64,000 nucleotides of DNA from Nitrospirales bacterium (GCA_031315865.1 JALDRJ010000002.1:1772001-1836000), one strand, 5' to 3'. Shown: positions 50,912 to 60,135, numbered from the stretch's first letter. Made by a program: numbers and translations. The notes: generated by a model not told the origin, from the letters alone.

Positions 50912-53900
50912 CTAAATTTTTTCAGGCGAAAACCTTTTCGTTTGAGACTGATGTGGTGCTGGGGTTACAGCAAGGCGAGGCGGTATGTCGCCGGTGAGCG
51001 TGCGGACGTTCTTCACGATCAGGGAATAGGTTTGAAATTCCTCTTCAACTGTTCCTTCCAAGATATAGGGTCCGTGATTCGTGAGAAGATGGCCGAATCG
51101 CCGGTACACTTTGGGAAACAACGTCGCTTCATACAAGCCGGTCAGGTCTTCGAATGTGATAAATTCCATGGGCTCTTGGTGTTTCGTCCGAACCGATTTT
51201 TCCGTAATCATCCAGCCGATCATCGTGATGGCGTGCCCCATATGTTCCTTCATGTCGCGGGCTGATACGGCGTTCAATCCTCGAACGGCTTCAGCATGGA
51301 GTGCCAGTGGGTGCTGGGAGAGTGGAAACCCAAACGATTCGATCTCATGTTGGAGGTGTTGGAGAGGCGAATAATCGGGAGGAATGGGAAGAGCCGATGA
51401 CGCGTGACATGACGGAGTATCTTGCAGGGGGTGTCCGAATCGTTGCTGTTCATGGTAGGCATGTAGGCGCCAGAGGAGGCCCGGGCGTGTGACCTCTCCC
51501 GCAATATGATCAAAGCATCCAGCCTTGATGAGTAGACGGATTTGGGCTTGTCCGTGCTTCGTGCGGATCAAAAAGTCCTGGAAGGACCGAAACGGGCCGT
51601 GGTTGGCGCGTTCAGCGAGTACCTGCTCGATCGACTCGGCTTTCAGCCCTCTGATCTGCATCAATCCCATGCGAATCGCCTTGTCGGTCCCCGTATATTT
51701 CCAATGGCTGGTGTTGATATCCGGTGGTAAGATCGCCAGTCCCATACGACGGGCCTCCGAAAGGTACACAGAGGGCGCATAGAACCCGCCTTGGTTACTC
51801 ACGACGGCTGCCATGAATTCTGCAGGATAATGGGCTCGAAGGTATGCGGATTGGTATGACACCTGTGCATAGGATGCAGAGTGGGGTTTGCAGAAACTGT
51901 ACCCAGAAAAACTCATGATCATGTTCCACATCGTCGTGACAGCCTGGTCTGATGCGCCGTGGGCGCGAGCTCCCCGATCGAACTGAGCCTTATAATCGTG
52001 CAACTGTCGTTCCTTATGCTTTTTGCTCAAGATTTTTCTGAGTTGATCCGCCTCTTCGACTGAAAAGCCTGCGACAGCCATCGCCACTCTCGTCACGTCC
52101 TCCTGGTACACCATAATGCCGTGCGTGTCAGCCAGTACCTGTTCAAATTCTTGATGAACCGGCTGATGGGGCTCGCCGTGGGCGCGGAGGACAAAGTCTC
52201 GATTGTAGGGATTTCCTGCGGGACGAACGAGGGAGGAGACCATGACCAAATATTCAAAAATCTCCAACTCTGATGGCTGCTTTTCCGACAGTGTTGTCCA
52301 TAGTTTTTTCAGCAAGAGCCGTGTGGCCGGTGACTCGACGTAAAAGCAGCCGATCGTGTCACTGTCACGGATCAGTGCCTGTGTTCGCGAATCGGAGACG
52401 GGATCCCATGTGTCTTCGTTCAGAGGGCATCCGGTGTGCCGTGTCACTGCGTCAAGCGTATCCCGAATCACCGCAAGCGAACGGTTGCCCAAGATGTCGA
52501 GTTTGACCAATCCGGCATCCTCGGCTTGATCCTTTTCCCATTGGATGATAGGGACGCCTTTGCTGGCGATTTGAATCGGGACATGCCGGTGAATCTCATC
52601 AGGGGCAATGATCACGCCTCCGCAATGCACGCCGAGGGTTCGTAGGCAGCCTTCGAGCTGAAGCGCGATAGAGATGATTGCTGGCCAGGGTTCCGTCATT
52701 CCCATGGTCTGACAGAGGCTTTCCGCCCAGGAAGCGAACGCTGGTTTCGTGGGAGGTTCATGAAATTCCACTTCACGCACGAGACGTGGGATGACGCGAT
52801 TGAGTTCAACGGGAGGCAGCCCATAGACTCTGGCGACTTCACGAATGGCTGAACGGAAGCTCAACGTGTTGTGATTGGCCACCATCGCGGTCCGGCGCGT
52901 TCCATACTTGGTGAACACGTAATCCAAGATGCGATCCCGTTCGTCCCATGGAAAATCAATGTCGATGTCTGGCGGGTCCTGCCGCCCGGCATTCAAGAAC
53001 CGTTCAAAAAACAAGTTATGTCGAATCGGGTCAACATGGGTAATCCCCAGGCAATAGGAGACGATCGACGCCGCCGCTGACCCGCGGCCGCAGGTACGTG
53101 GGGCCTGTTGAACGATATCCTGGACGATGAGGAACCATCTCGCAAAACCCTTCGACTGAATCACATCCAACTCCGTCTCGATCCGATCTTGGACTTTCTT
53201 TGAAATGTTTCCATATCGCCATCGTGCGCCTTCATAGGTTTTGGCTTGGAGTGTAGAGACGGTGTGCGGCTCGATCATGTCGCGAAAGGCTTGAGTGACG
53301 CTGTCCTTGAAATTCCACTCGGTATGACAGCGGTCCGCGATGCGTCGGGCATTGAGCAAGGCATGAGGAACATGCGTATAGTGCGGTTCCAGGACGGCCG
53401 TTGGAGTCAACCAATGGTGAGGGGAGCAAGCCGCGCCGGCCGGTAATCGTGAGAGCGTGGTCTTCAAGGCGATGGCTCGCAGAACGTGATGAAGATGAAA
53501 TTGGTCAGGCCGTACAAACTGCACGCGATTCGTGGCGACGGGTGGAATGCCCGATCGTCGGCTGAACGCGACGGCTTGATGCATCATGGCTCCGGGGGTT
53601 AATTCAACGTAGACATTCTGTCGTTTCCGTTTTTTCCATGCTGTCAGGGCAGGAATTTCGTCGGATAACACGATAAGGTCATGGTGCGAGTGGCTGACGG
53701 CTTCGATCAAATCAAAGTCATCGTCACAATGGCGGGCCGAGAGTAATCGACACAGGTTCGTATACCCGGTCATCGATGTGGCAAGCAGGGTCGCGCGATG
53801 ATGGTGATGAGTCAGCTCGGCTCCAAGTATGGGCTTGAGTCCTGTCCGTTTCGCCACCTCGATGAATCGAATGGCCCCATACAGCCCATTGGTGTCTGTT

Positions 53901-54022
53901 AAGGCGAGCGCATCGGCTCCATGGGCTTGGGTCTCAGCACACAGCTCTTCCACGGAAGAGACCCCGGACATCGGCGAATAGTTAGAATGAACGTGAAGGT
54001 GCACGAAGGGTGTCATGGGCAT
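50912..54022 (-). CDS. dnaE2: Error-prone DNA polymerase DnaE2
   Basis: A 1036-residue C-family polymerase. The N-terminal PHP domain is present (PFVHLHVHSNYSPMSGVSSV). The catalytic Asp residues are in DPPDIDIDFPWDERDR and GLVKLDILGNRSLAV. The tandem HhH part and the C-terminal OB domain (GHAITMIGWMITEKSVRTKH) follow; length and order fit DnaE2, not replicative DnaE1 (about 1150). The start at 54022 has GGGGAAGGACAC upstream. The gene overlaps imuB by 41 bases. DnaE2 copies damaged DNA together with ImuB after SOS induction and raises mutation rates. No third gene, imuA or imuA-prime, lies here. Confidence 0.93.
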   Translation of the reverse strand: MPMTPFVHLHVHSNYSPMSGVSSVEELCAETQAHGADALALTDTNGLYGAIRFIEVAKRTGLKPILGAELTHHHHRATLLATSMTGYTNLCRLLSARHCDDDFDLIEAVSHSHHDLIVLSDEIPALTAWKKRKRQNVYVELTPGAMMHQAVAFSRRSGIPPVATNRVQFVRPDQFHLHHVLRAIALKTTLSRLPAGAACSPHHWLTPTAVLEPHYTHVPHALLNARRIADRCHTEWNFKDSVTQAFRDMIEPHTVSTLQAKTYEGARWRYGNISKKVQDRIETELDVIQSKGFARWFLIVQDIVQQAPRTCGRGSAAASIVSYCLGITHVDPIRHNLFFERFLNAGRQDPPDIDIDFPWDERDRILDYVFTKYGTRRTAMVANHNTLSFRSAIREVARVYGLPPVELNRVIPRLVREVEFHEPPTKPAFASWAESLCQTMGMTEPWPAIISIALQLEGCLRTLGVHCGGVIIAPDEIHRHVPIQIASKGVPIIQWEKDQAEDAGLVKLDILGNRSLAVIRDTLDAVTRHTGCPLNEDTWDPVSDSRTQALIRDSDTIGCFYVESPATRLLLKKLWTTLSEKQPSELEIFEYLVMVSSLVRPAGNPYNRDFVLRAHGEPHQPVHQEFEQVLADTHGIMVYQEDVTRVAMAVAGFSVEEADQLRKILSKKHKERQLHDYKAQFDRGARAHGASDQAVTTMWNMIMSFSGYSFCKPHSASYAQVSYQSAYLRAHYPAEFMAAVVSNQGGFYAPSVYLSEARRMGLAILPPDINTSHWKYTGTDKAIRMGLMQIRGLKAESIEQVLAERANHGPFRSFQDFLIRTKHGQAQIRLLIKAGCFDHIAGEVTRPGLLWRLHAYHEQQRFGHPLQDTPSCHASSALPIPPDYSPLQHLQHEIESFGFPLSQHPLALHAEAVRGLNAVSARDMKEHMGHAITMIGWMITEKSVRTKHQEPMEFITFEDLTGLYEATLFPKVYRRFGHLLTNHGPYILEGTVEEEFQTYSLIVKNVRTLTGDIPPRLAVTPAPHQSQTKRFSPEKI

Positions 54023-55199
54023 GTGTCCTTCCCCACCAAATGGCCTGAGCGCCGAAACGTTTTCGAATATGATCCAGAGCGAGCGTGAGACGTTGAGCCT
54101 TTTTGACGGGGAATGGCGTGGTGATTCGTTCTTCATGGAACAGCTCGCCTTGTTGAATGAACCCGGTCAATCGTTCGGCCCGTATGGTGAGTCGGCTCAC
54201 GCGGACGCGGCGTACGAAATTTCGTGTACATAGTTTGGTCACGAGCGGCATTAACTCAGTTTCCCAGTAGGTTCCTGGCCTGACGGGGAGAGCCTTCATG
54301 ATTTCCAAACCGTCACGATACTGGAATCCGACTACGATGACATGACATATCCGCTGTTGATCCCGTAACTGCTGGCAGACGCGTTCAAGGAGTTGATACA
54401 GAGCGCCTTGAAGTCGAGGAAGATCGATCTCATCAGGTTCTGGTTTGATCGTGGCTTCGATATGGGGTTGTTGAGGCGGGCATAAGACGGGGGAAGGGTC
54501 GGCACCGTGGGCCCAAGCATGAAGCGTGCCTGCAGGCCGTCCTAAGACCATTTCAAGGTGAGGGAGGTGAATGCTGGCGAGATCTTTGAGTGTCTGGATA
54601 TTGAGATCAGCGAAGAGCGGCAACAGGGTTTTTGATTGCTGTGGGCCCAATGGCAAAGTTTGAAGAGGAAGGGGGGCTAAAAAGGCCTCTTCGGAACCCG
54701 GGCGGATGTCGCACAGTTGTGGTGGACAGACAACGGTTGAGGCGATGCGCGAGACGAGTTTGTTGCTGGCCAATCCCGCGACACCGATTAATCCTTGCTG
54801 CCGGGTGATTTCCCGCTCGATCTGCATGACGACATCGCAGGCCGACCCAAAGAGCCGCGTTGTGCCAGTGAGATCGAAAAAAACGTGTCCTGGTTGAATG
54901 GGTTCCCACACTGGGGAAAATTGTCTGATCGTATTCGTCAGTGCCTGATGAGCATGGTGGATGCGAACGGTTTGGGGAGGAAGGATGTGTAATGCCGGAC
55001 ATCGCTGTTTGGCCTGTGTGATGTGAAGTCCAGGCCAGACGCCCTCTTGCTGGGCTTCCTGAGAAGTTTCTGCAATGAGTGACCGGGGGGATTGTGACGC
55101 GGCGACCGCTATTGGCCGTGTTCGGAGTGAAGGAGCATCCAGTCGAGCGAGCGAGATGGATAATGCGGGAATCGAAAAACAGACAATCTGGCGATCCAT
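53982..55199 (-). CDS. imuB: ImuB-type Y-family polymerase-like protein
   Basis: A 405-residue Y-family protein starting MDRQIVCFSIPALSISLARL. The Y-family core is visible (LFGSACDVVMQIEREITRQQ, GVAGLASNKLVSRIAS), but catalytic positions are missing. Active Pol IV opens with DMDAFFA, here FSIPAL, and the SxDEAYLDVTG motif is replaced by PGHVFFDLTG, so the acidic pair is lost. That is the ImuB state: a scaffold joining DnaE2 to the sliding clamp. A clamp-binding motif is expected in the C-terminus but I cannot place one. The ATG at 55199 suits the domain; a frame from 55316 is not needed. Overlap with dnaE2 implies coupling. Confidence 0.87.
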   Translation of the reverse strand: MDRQIVCFSIPALSISLARLDAPSLRTRPIAVAASQSPRSLIAETSQEAQQEGVWPGLHITQAKQRCPALHILPPQTVRIHHAHQALTNTIRQFSPVWEPIQPGHVFFDLTGTTRLFGSACDVVMQIEREITRQQGLIGVAGLASNKLVSRIASTVVCPPQLCDIRPGSEEAFLAPLPLQTLPLGPQQSKTLLPLFADLNIQTLKDLASIHLPHLEMVLGRPAGTLHAWAHGADPSPVLCPPQQPHIEATIKPEPDEIDLPRLQGALYQLLERVCQQLRDQQRICHVIVVGFQYRDGLEIMKALPVRPGTYWETELMPLVTKLCTRNFVRRVRVSRLTIRAERLTGFIQQGELFHEERITTPFPVKKAQRLTLALDHIRKRFGAQAIWWGRTHAHDTLRAPSRSF

Positions 55200-55281
55200 T
55201 GTGCACAAATAGCTTTTTGCAGCGGAAAGAAAAATGGCGATCGGAAGGCCCTGAAATCTCCAAACCATCAATCTGAAATAT

Positions 55282-55292
55282 AACCAATGGTT
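55282..55292. promoter_or_regulatory. Palindrome upstream of imuB
   Basis: AACCAATGGTT is a perfect 11-base inverted repeat, 83 bases before the imuB start. As imuB-dnaE2 units are normally under LexA control, it might be an operator, but it resembles neither the proteobacterial CTGT-N8-ACAG box nor GAAC-N4-GTTC. Chance remains likely. Confidence 0.25.
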
Positions 55293-55440
55293 GCATTTTG
55301 GGTCTGTTTCTGTCAAGAATTGCCGGCGAACGTATCATCATGAAATTAGACTTGGTCGAGAATTAGGGAGAATTCGCTCTGGAATCCATGCGGGACGCAC
55401 GACATAGGAGAAAAGGCGCATGTGCGCGTTTTCTTGCTGT

Positions 55441-56175
55441 TCAATCATTGATGAGTTTCAAAAGAGGCTCTTCCCATCCAAAGCACGTGTCTCGATTTTT
55501 CAGTTTCTGGAATGTTTCAGCACATGCGGAATCGTGTTGTGCGTATTCTTTAAGCACCTGTACGGTTTCTTCGATGAACCCTCCAACCGTGCCATTAGAA
55601 TCATCGACCCCACCTTGGCACAGTTTACGATCGAGGCGTAAGAGCAGATCAACGAGTAACCCTGCTGTCTGCTCGCTCACGGGAAATTCGGAAACAATCT
55701 TTGCGAAACGATGACACCCCTCCTCAAGAGAATGTTGATAAGAAAACCAGAGACGAGATGGGCCGTGGTAGGGCTTGATATGGCGCATGGCAGCGGTCAA
55801 GGCTTTTTTCGTCGCCGTCAATTCTCCCTTATTTAAAGCGCCCAGCCGGCCACTGCACACAGCCTGATGTGTGAGGGTTTTTTCTTCATCATTCAAGGGC
55901 TCACCACCAGTGATGGCCCGAATGGCTACGGCCACCATGTGCTTGCAGAGCGTGTGACGCTGACCGAGATAACATTCGCAATGGCCAGAATCGTAACGGC
56001 GCGCCTCCACCGATACCCGATACGGTTTGGTGCCCCGCACCACAGCCGAGTACGAGCCGACCTGTTCCTCAAATTGCATGACCTTTCCGCGCTCATACAA
56101 ATCTACTGCTTTCTCAAACGTTGGCCGGTCAGTGGCAAATTTGATTTTTTCTAAATCATACTTCGGAGGCATCAT
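55441..56175 (-). CDS. SWIM zinc finger protein
   Basis: A 244-residue protein with the SWIM motif CxC-x(n)-CxH: HCECYLGQRHTLCKHMVAVA near residue 67. The N-terminal part (FEKAVDLYERGKVMQFEEQV) is the usual lead-in. The C-terminal half is helical with the repeat-like HRFAKIVSEFPVSEQTAGLL. SWIM domains bind nucleic acid or protein and occur beside SNF2 helicases, but none is next to this gene. The start at 56175 (MMPPKYDLEKIK) suits the domain, while the longer frame from 56268 is hydrophobic and unlike a domain start. It is divergent from the decayed vapB. Confidence 0.85.
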   Translation of the reverse strand: MMPPKYDLEKIKFATDRPTFEKAVDLYERGKVMQFEEQVGSYSAVVRGTKPYRVSVEARRYDSGHCECYLGQRHTLCKHMVAVAIRAITGGEPLNDEEKTLTHQAVCSGRLGALNKGELTATKKALTAAMRHIKPYHGPSRLWFSYQHSLEEGCHRFAKIVSEFPVSEQTAGLLVDLLLRLDRKLCQGGVDDSNGTVGGFIEETVQVLKEYAQHDSACAETFQKLKNRDTCFGWEEPLLKLIND

Positions 56176-56283
56176 GGGACGTATTGTCAACAGAACAAGC
56201 GGCGTAGGCAAGGTGGAGGAAAGCTCCAAGCTTATGTATTCATATATTGACACATAGATGAATGACAAAATGCATTTATATGT

Positions 56284-56527
56284 ATGAAGACGACCGTTGA
56301 TCTTCCTCTATTATTTAGATGAGGTAAAAAAGCTTGCAGCCATTCATCGAACGATGGTGGAAGCGTTGGCGGAAGAAGGGTTGCGGCATGTCATGAGCGA
56401 ACACCAAGGTTCTCGGGAATTTCGTCTCCGTAAGGCAAGGTTTACAGGCAAGGGCTCGCTATCAGATGTAGAGGCAGCGTTTTGGGAACCCATACGAGAC
56501 CGTGCGTATGAAGGTCGTGGAGGGTGA
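56284..56527 (+). pseudogene. Frameshifted vapB-like antitoxin gene
   Basis: The ATG at 56284 opens MKTTVDLPLLFR and then stops. Shifting frame near 56315 gives LDEVKKLAAIHRTMVEALAE, EEGLRHVMSEHQGSREFRLR and WEPIRDRAYEGRGG, a VapB antitoxin of the type with MKTTVDLP...L.DEAKRLAA...LRRVL and a C-terminal toxin-binding tail. A one-base indel near 56317 explains the break. No intact product is expected. Confidence 0.8.
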
Positions 56528-56533
56528 CTGCGG

Positions 56534-56724
56534 TTGGAACCTCCACGCGTGCAGTTATTGACAGAATCAAATGGCTATTGGCCAGTCTTGCGAGAACTAG
56601 CTCTTGAGGGGAAAATTCAAGGTTCGATCATGCATGATGCACGGATTGCAGCCCTTTGTCGTCAGCACGGTATTCAAGAACTATGGACCGCCGGAATTTT
56701 TCGATGTTTAGGATGCGTCTATAG
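56534..56724 (+). pseudogene. Truncated and frameshifted vapC-like PIN toxin gene
   Basis: Only the C-terminal half of a PIN domain is left: EPPRVQLLTESNGYWPVLRE, MHDARIAALCRQHGIQELWT, then a shift of frame (probably 4 bases lost at about 56693) to NFSMFRMRL and a TAG at 56722. A normal VapC reads DARIAALCxxHGxxELWTADRDFSRF. The N-terminal half with the first catalytic Asp is gone, fused just after vapB. The last 38 bases of the gene belong to the 77-bp repeat. Confidence 0.8.
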
Positions 56725-56763
56725 ACATAGCCTCAAGGACTTTTTCGCCCCGGCTAAAAAGGG
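56687..56763 (+). repeat. 77-bp direct repeat, left copy
   Basis: Matches 60218-60294 at 74 of 77 bases. It holds the vapC 3' end (ATTTTTCGATGTTTAGG) and a CGCCCC...GGGGCG stem with its pairing partner just beyond the repeat. With the right copy it bounds a 3.5-kb segment. Confidence 0.92.
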
Positions 56764-56996
56764 GCGGGGTTGAGATATGCGGGGCAAGATATGTCTTATA
56801 CGAAAAAATAGAAAGAATACCCCTTTTTCTTTCACTCCAATTTTTCTCTTGTTTTCTTCCGTAATCATACAAATGCAGTCTGACATCGAAATCCGACTCG
56901 ACCCCATCATGAAAACACATTACAATCCAGAATTAGTGATTGGCTGAATCGATCTTTATTGTACGTGAAGGATATTGGGCTTGTACTTCAAGGTAA

Positions 56997-57209
56997 TTGG
57001 AGCGATTCGTGAGATTGACCCCATTGCCGCTGGAGGGTGTATTAGAGACATTATGCGTCTCCGAAAGCAATTTGGCTCAAGCCGATGGAGAAAAAGGTCG
57101 TGCTACAGTTCGTCTTGAAAGCGGAAACCTTCGAAAGGCAGAATTGCACTGGTATGAAGCTCACGGCATTGGGAAGCGAAAAATGAAAATCAAGCGATTC
57201 TTGGATTAA
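56997..57209 (+). CDS. Small hypothetical protein (about 70 residues)
   Basis: A short ORF ending RKAELHWYEAHGIGKRKMKI KRFLD in two adjoining pieces, a pattern I associate with hypothetical proteins near toxin-antitoxin and defence genes. The available start is a TTG at 56997 (or a GTG at 57009), with no ATG and a poor site, so it may be a truncated 3' part. The next gene starts 5 bases later in the same direction, which suggests a two-gene unit. No function is proposed. Confidence 0.45.
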   Translation: MERFVRLTPLPLEGVLETLCVSESNLAQADGEKGRATVRLESGNLRKAELHWYEAHGIGKRKMKIKRFLD

Positions 57210-57214
57210 CAACC

Positions 57215-57445
57215 ATGGCGAAAGCAAAACCCAAGCTCAAGTTTGTTCTTTGTATCGAAAACAAAGACTGTGAAGACCTGCAGAAAGGGAAGGTCTATCC
57301 TTTGTTGGCAGATGCGAAGGCCAAGCGAGAAGGGTTCGTGCGTGTCATTGATGACTCGGGTGAAGACTACCTTTATCCCGAAACACATTTCGTCCCTCTT
57401 GAAATTCCTGTCAAAGCCCGCGAAGCTCTGGGCACTGTAGGCTAA
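57215..57445 (+). CDS. Small hypothetical protein (76 residues)
   Basis: A 76-residue protein, MAKAKPKLKFVLCIENKDCE, with a basic start, two Cys (CIENKDC) and a beta-rich core GFVRVIDDSGEDYLYPETHF. Seen in many genomes as a conserved hypothetical in my memory. The spacing after the previous ORF is 5 bases. No membrane or signal segment. It lies inside the repeat-bounded segment. Confidence 0.65.
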   Translation: MAKAKPKLKFVLCIENKDCEDLQKGKVYPLLADAKAKREGFVRVIDDSGEDYLYPETHFVPLEIPVKAREALGTVG

Positions 57446-57554
57446 GAGATCATAAATCGGAAAAACGAAAGCAGCCAAGTTTTTCCCAGGAATAGAGGGG
57501 GCTGGTTGTTTTCTTTGTAAGATAGATGAACAGATTGAATTCAGTCGGGGAATA

Positions 57555-57854
57555 TCAAGACGTTTCCTGCGGTCTTCGGCTCACCTGTTCGGTCACAGTT
57601 TCGTAAATGGAACGTCGGTGGCCAACGGCGAAAAGACGAATGACTTTTTTTCTCCGATCAATCCCATACACAATCCGAAATCGCCTGACCCGAAATTTCC
57701 ACAATCCTTTTAATTCCTTCACAAGAGGTTCGCCTTCGCTTGGGTTCGCACACAGGGTTCGAATGGCTGACTTCATGCTGCGTTTGATGTCAGGTGGCAG
57801 TTGCCGAATGACATCGGCAACGTGTGGGGGGATGTCAACGTGAAATGCTGGCAT
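57555..57854 (-). CDS. relE: RelE/ParE family toxin
   Basis: A 99-residue RelE-fold toxin, with VDIPPHVADVIRQLPPDIKR, then PSEGEPLVKELKGLWKFRVR and FRIVYGIDRRKKVIRLFAVG HRRSIYE in adjoining motifs. The conserved Arg-rich strand FRVRRFRIVY is the usual catalytic and binding region. It would cut mRNA on the ribosome (RelE) or target gyrase (ParE); the sequence does not settle this. Its ATG shares an A with the antitoxin stop (TAATG), so the pair is coupled. Confidence 0.88.
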   Translation of the reverse strand: MPAFHVDIPPHVADVIRQLPPDIKRSMKSAIRTLCANPSEGEPLVKELKGLWKFRVRRFRIVYGIDRRKKVIRLFAVGHRRSIYETVTEQVSRRPQETS

Positions 57855-58147
57855 TATCGTGAACGTTTGGAAGGCGGCATGAGAGGTTCTCCGAATACAT
57901 CTTCAAACGATCGTCCTTTTTTCTTCGACGCATAAAACGTTTGGCTTTTGCGTAGTTGTGTCATGAGATCTGCATCGCTAAGTATATCAATGGTTTCGCG
58001 AACTCGTTCATATTCTGCATAGTTGATCAAGACCGCTGCTGGTTTCCCATTGCGAGTCACCACGACTTCTTCTTCTCGGTCGCATACGCCCGTAACCAGC
58101 TCCGGGAGTTTGGCTTTCACTTCAGAAATCGGTAGTGTTTTCCCCAT
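57854..58147 (-). CDS. Phd/YefM family antitoxin
   Basis: A 97-residue antitoxin. The N-terminal Phd/YefM DNA-binding part is clear: MGKTLPISEVKAKLPELVTG, then VVVTRNGKPAAVLINYAEYE. The C-terminal tail (SQTFYASKKKGRSFEDVFGE) binds the toxin. It precedes relE and overlaps it by one base. It would repress its own promoter, which should lie in the AT-rich stretch from 58148. Confidence 0.9.
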   Translation of the reverse strand: MGKTLPISEVKAKLPELVTGVCDREEEVVVTRNGKPAAVLINYAEYERVRETIDILSDADLMTQLRKSQTFYASKKKGRSFEDVFGEPLMPPSKRSR

Positions 58148-58976
58148 TTTGAGAACCCCTTTATTAAATTGGTCATAATTCTGGTCACCTTTTTACTGTA
58201 CGGGCACAGGGAGAATCTGTCAAGAAACGGAAGCAGGAGAGGAGCTCACATGTGCATGGTCGAGGTCAGACGAGACGGTTCGAAATTGCCAGAACGGACA
58301 CATGGAAACAAGATCTTTCAAGAATGTGCTTCCTGAAGGCCGGAGAAAGGAAAGAGGGACATTCTGCCCTTCGATTTTGACGTCATCCTTACTTCACTTC
58401 TGAAGAACTTTCGGGCTTAGCCGTGCCGCGAGCATTCGAAGATAACGCAAAGGTCGAAGGGGCATACATCATGATTGTTGCCTATGTCAGAGCATTGAAT
58501 AGTGAAGTTATCGAAGACCATATTTCGTCAGAAAGACGTTGTCCCGCTGTAGCGTTGGGGCGGTTCAAAAAAGTCTTGGCTCACCTTTTGTATTTCATGT
58601 TAAACACTTCATTACGCGAGGGAATGGGGTAGTAGTGGAAATCATGAGCCATGCGAGCCAAGCCTCCCCCCCCTTGGGCACGATGGAGCCAAAGACCATG
58701 GCGTGTGAACGACATGCCTTGTTGCCGACTACGTGCCAGTTGCCAGTGCGATCACAGGTGCCCGAGTGACGCGCAGAGCACGAGGGCACGGTCGGAGATG
58801 AGAGAGCGGGCACATGTTGTGGACTTCAGTTCTCAGGGCATGTCCGGCTTCACAGTCTCGATATAGAGGCCGAGAACACCGCTCTCGGTTTTCGTAAGCA
58901 CTTCGGCGGAGTAGGGGGCGGATTTTTTCAACATTCCTTGAAGAGTAAATTGTAGAAATGGCTTTCTATGCAATAG
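58148..58976. other. Gene-poor interval
   Basis: About 830 bases with no supported gene. The ORF 58423-58632 and others lack binding sites and look non-coding. An AGGGACATTCTG near 58354 resembles the sequence before the RAYT gene. The promoter for the antitoxin is at the left end. Confidence 0.5.
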
Positions 58977-59183
58977 AAAGAGCAGATTCCACTGATTCTG
59001 GTAAGAGCGGAGAGCGCTTTCGGGTGTTACGTTACAGTGGACGGGGATGTGATATTTGATGAATCAGCGCATATCGTAACGGGAGCAAAGTTTGAGGGGG
59101 GCGGTGTTGTGACGAATGTGCACGATCAAGGCGAAGCCATCGTGAAAATTTATAGGGTTGAATCACGAGGATTTTTCCTCTGA
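58977..59183 (+). pseudogene. Start-less gene remnant
   Basis: An open frame from just after a TAG (58974-58976) to TGA at 59181, about 68 codons, with protein-like content: KEQIPLILVRAESAFGCYVT, then VDGDVIFDESAHIVTGAKFE and GGGVVTNVHDQGEAIVKIY. There is no ATG, so it looks like the 3' end of a lost gene. A GTG at about 59038 might start a very short product. No family is recognised. Confidence 0.4.
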
Positions 59184-59343
59184 TTCATCTTCTCCCAAGG
59201 GGTTCCCCAATACTCTATTTAACTAGACGTGCCATTTTGTCCTTCGACATAACACCGACTCTAAATTTTAAAATTATTGATTTTTTGTTCTTTTATGAAA
59301 TTGTATTTTCCCCTAATGGCTAGCAACTCAAAGCCTCAAATGC

Positions 59344-60135
59344 TTAACTAGTTGTACATGCATTAATGAATTTTCGTCCTACATCGGTCAATTGGTATTT
59401 GCAGAATACCTTTGTTCCGGTTTGCACCTGGTTTCCGTCTATCTCTTCATGAATAGGCTCCTGATTTTTATAGTCGTAAATTCCCGCTAACCCCAGGCTA
59501 CTTAAGTGATTCATATAAAAACCGAGATTTTGATGAAATTGGAGCGCATCGGTTGGGAACTCATCAATTTCAGTTTTCTCTCTCGTAAATCGTCGTGTGT
59601 TTTGATCTAATGAAGAGGTATAGACATACTCATAGGTAGCCTCTCTAAGACGTGAAAGAATTACGGCTTCGTCGGAAGAAAGCTGTCTAATTATCCATGG
59701 AAAAGACGGATGAGCTTCTTCTACTCTTTGAGTATCCATGGAGCGGCTTAAAAGTTGAGAAAACATTTCGTTAATCGGTGTTGATTCCGGCTCATACCTA
59801 ATCCCTTCAAGAACAGGACCGAGTATCTGAGGGGCAGGTGCTATGCGCTGTTCTTGAGGAACTCTTCGCACGGATACGTCGAGAAACTTTCTGTATCGAT
59901 CTTGCAATGCCGCCATATATTGAATGGGTGTTGCGACTAACATTAGAACCTTCATAATATCAGACATGATATTTCCAACTTCCTTAGCAGGGTTTTTTAT
60001 GGCATCCTCATATACCTCTTGCATCGGAAGCTGTTTAGCCAACTTTTTTGCTATATCTTCGATGGGATCTGCCATTCTTTGAGCATTCCTTTTTACTATT
60101 TTTTCAACAACCTGTGGATTCATATGCAATTGCAC
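59344..60135 (-). CDS. DUF4393 (Abi-alpha-like) protein
   Basis: A 263-residue protein (or 259 from the ATG at 60123) of the DUF4393 group: MADPIEDIAKKLAKQLPMQE, then NPAKEVGNIMSDIMKVLMLV, ATPIQYMAALQDRYRKFL and later YEPESTPINEMFSQLLSRSM. Pfam calls this family abortive-infection alpha. It is a likely phage-defence or membrane-stress protein, though the mechanism is unproven. The gene is AT-rich compared with its neighbours, a sign of transfer. It lies just inside the right 77-bp repeat. Confidence 0.8.
   Translation of the reverse strand: MQLHMNPQVVEKIVKRNAQRMADPIEDIAKKLAKQLPMQEVYEDAIKNPAKEVGNIMSDIMKVLMLVATPIQYMAALQDRYRKFLDVSVRRVPQEQRIAPAPQILGPVLEGIRYEPESTPINEMFSQLLSRSMDTQRVEEAHPSFPWIIRQLSSDEAVILSRLREATYEYVYTSSLDQNTRRFTREKTEIDEFPTDALQFHQNLGFYMNHLSSLGLAGIYDYKNQEPIHEEIDGNQVQTGTKVFCKYQLTDVGRKFINACTTS

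Noticed and set aside
56708-56920. Minus-strand ORFs across the left 77-bp repeat
   Set aside because: They arise from reading the repeat and vapC remnant antisense; no sites are present.
58423-58632. A 69-residue ORF in the gene-poor interval
   Set aside because: No binding site, no start context and no protein character that would separate it from chance.
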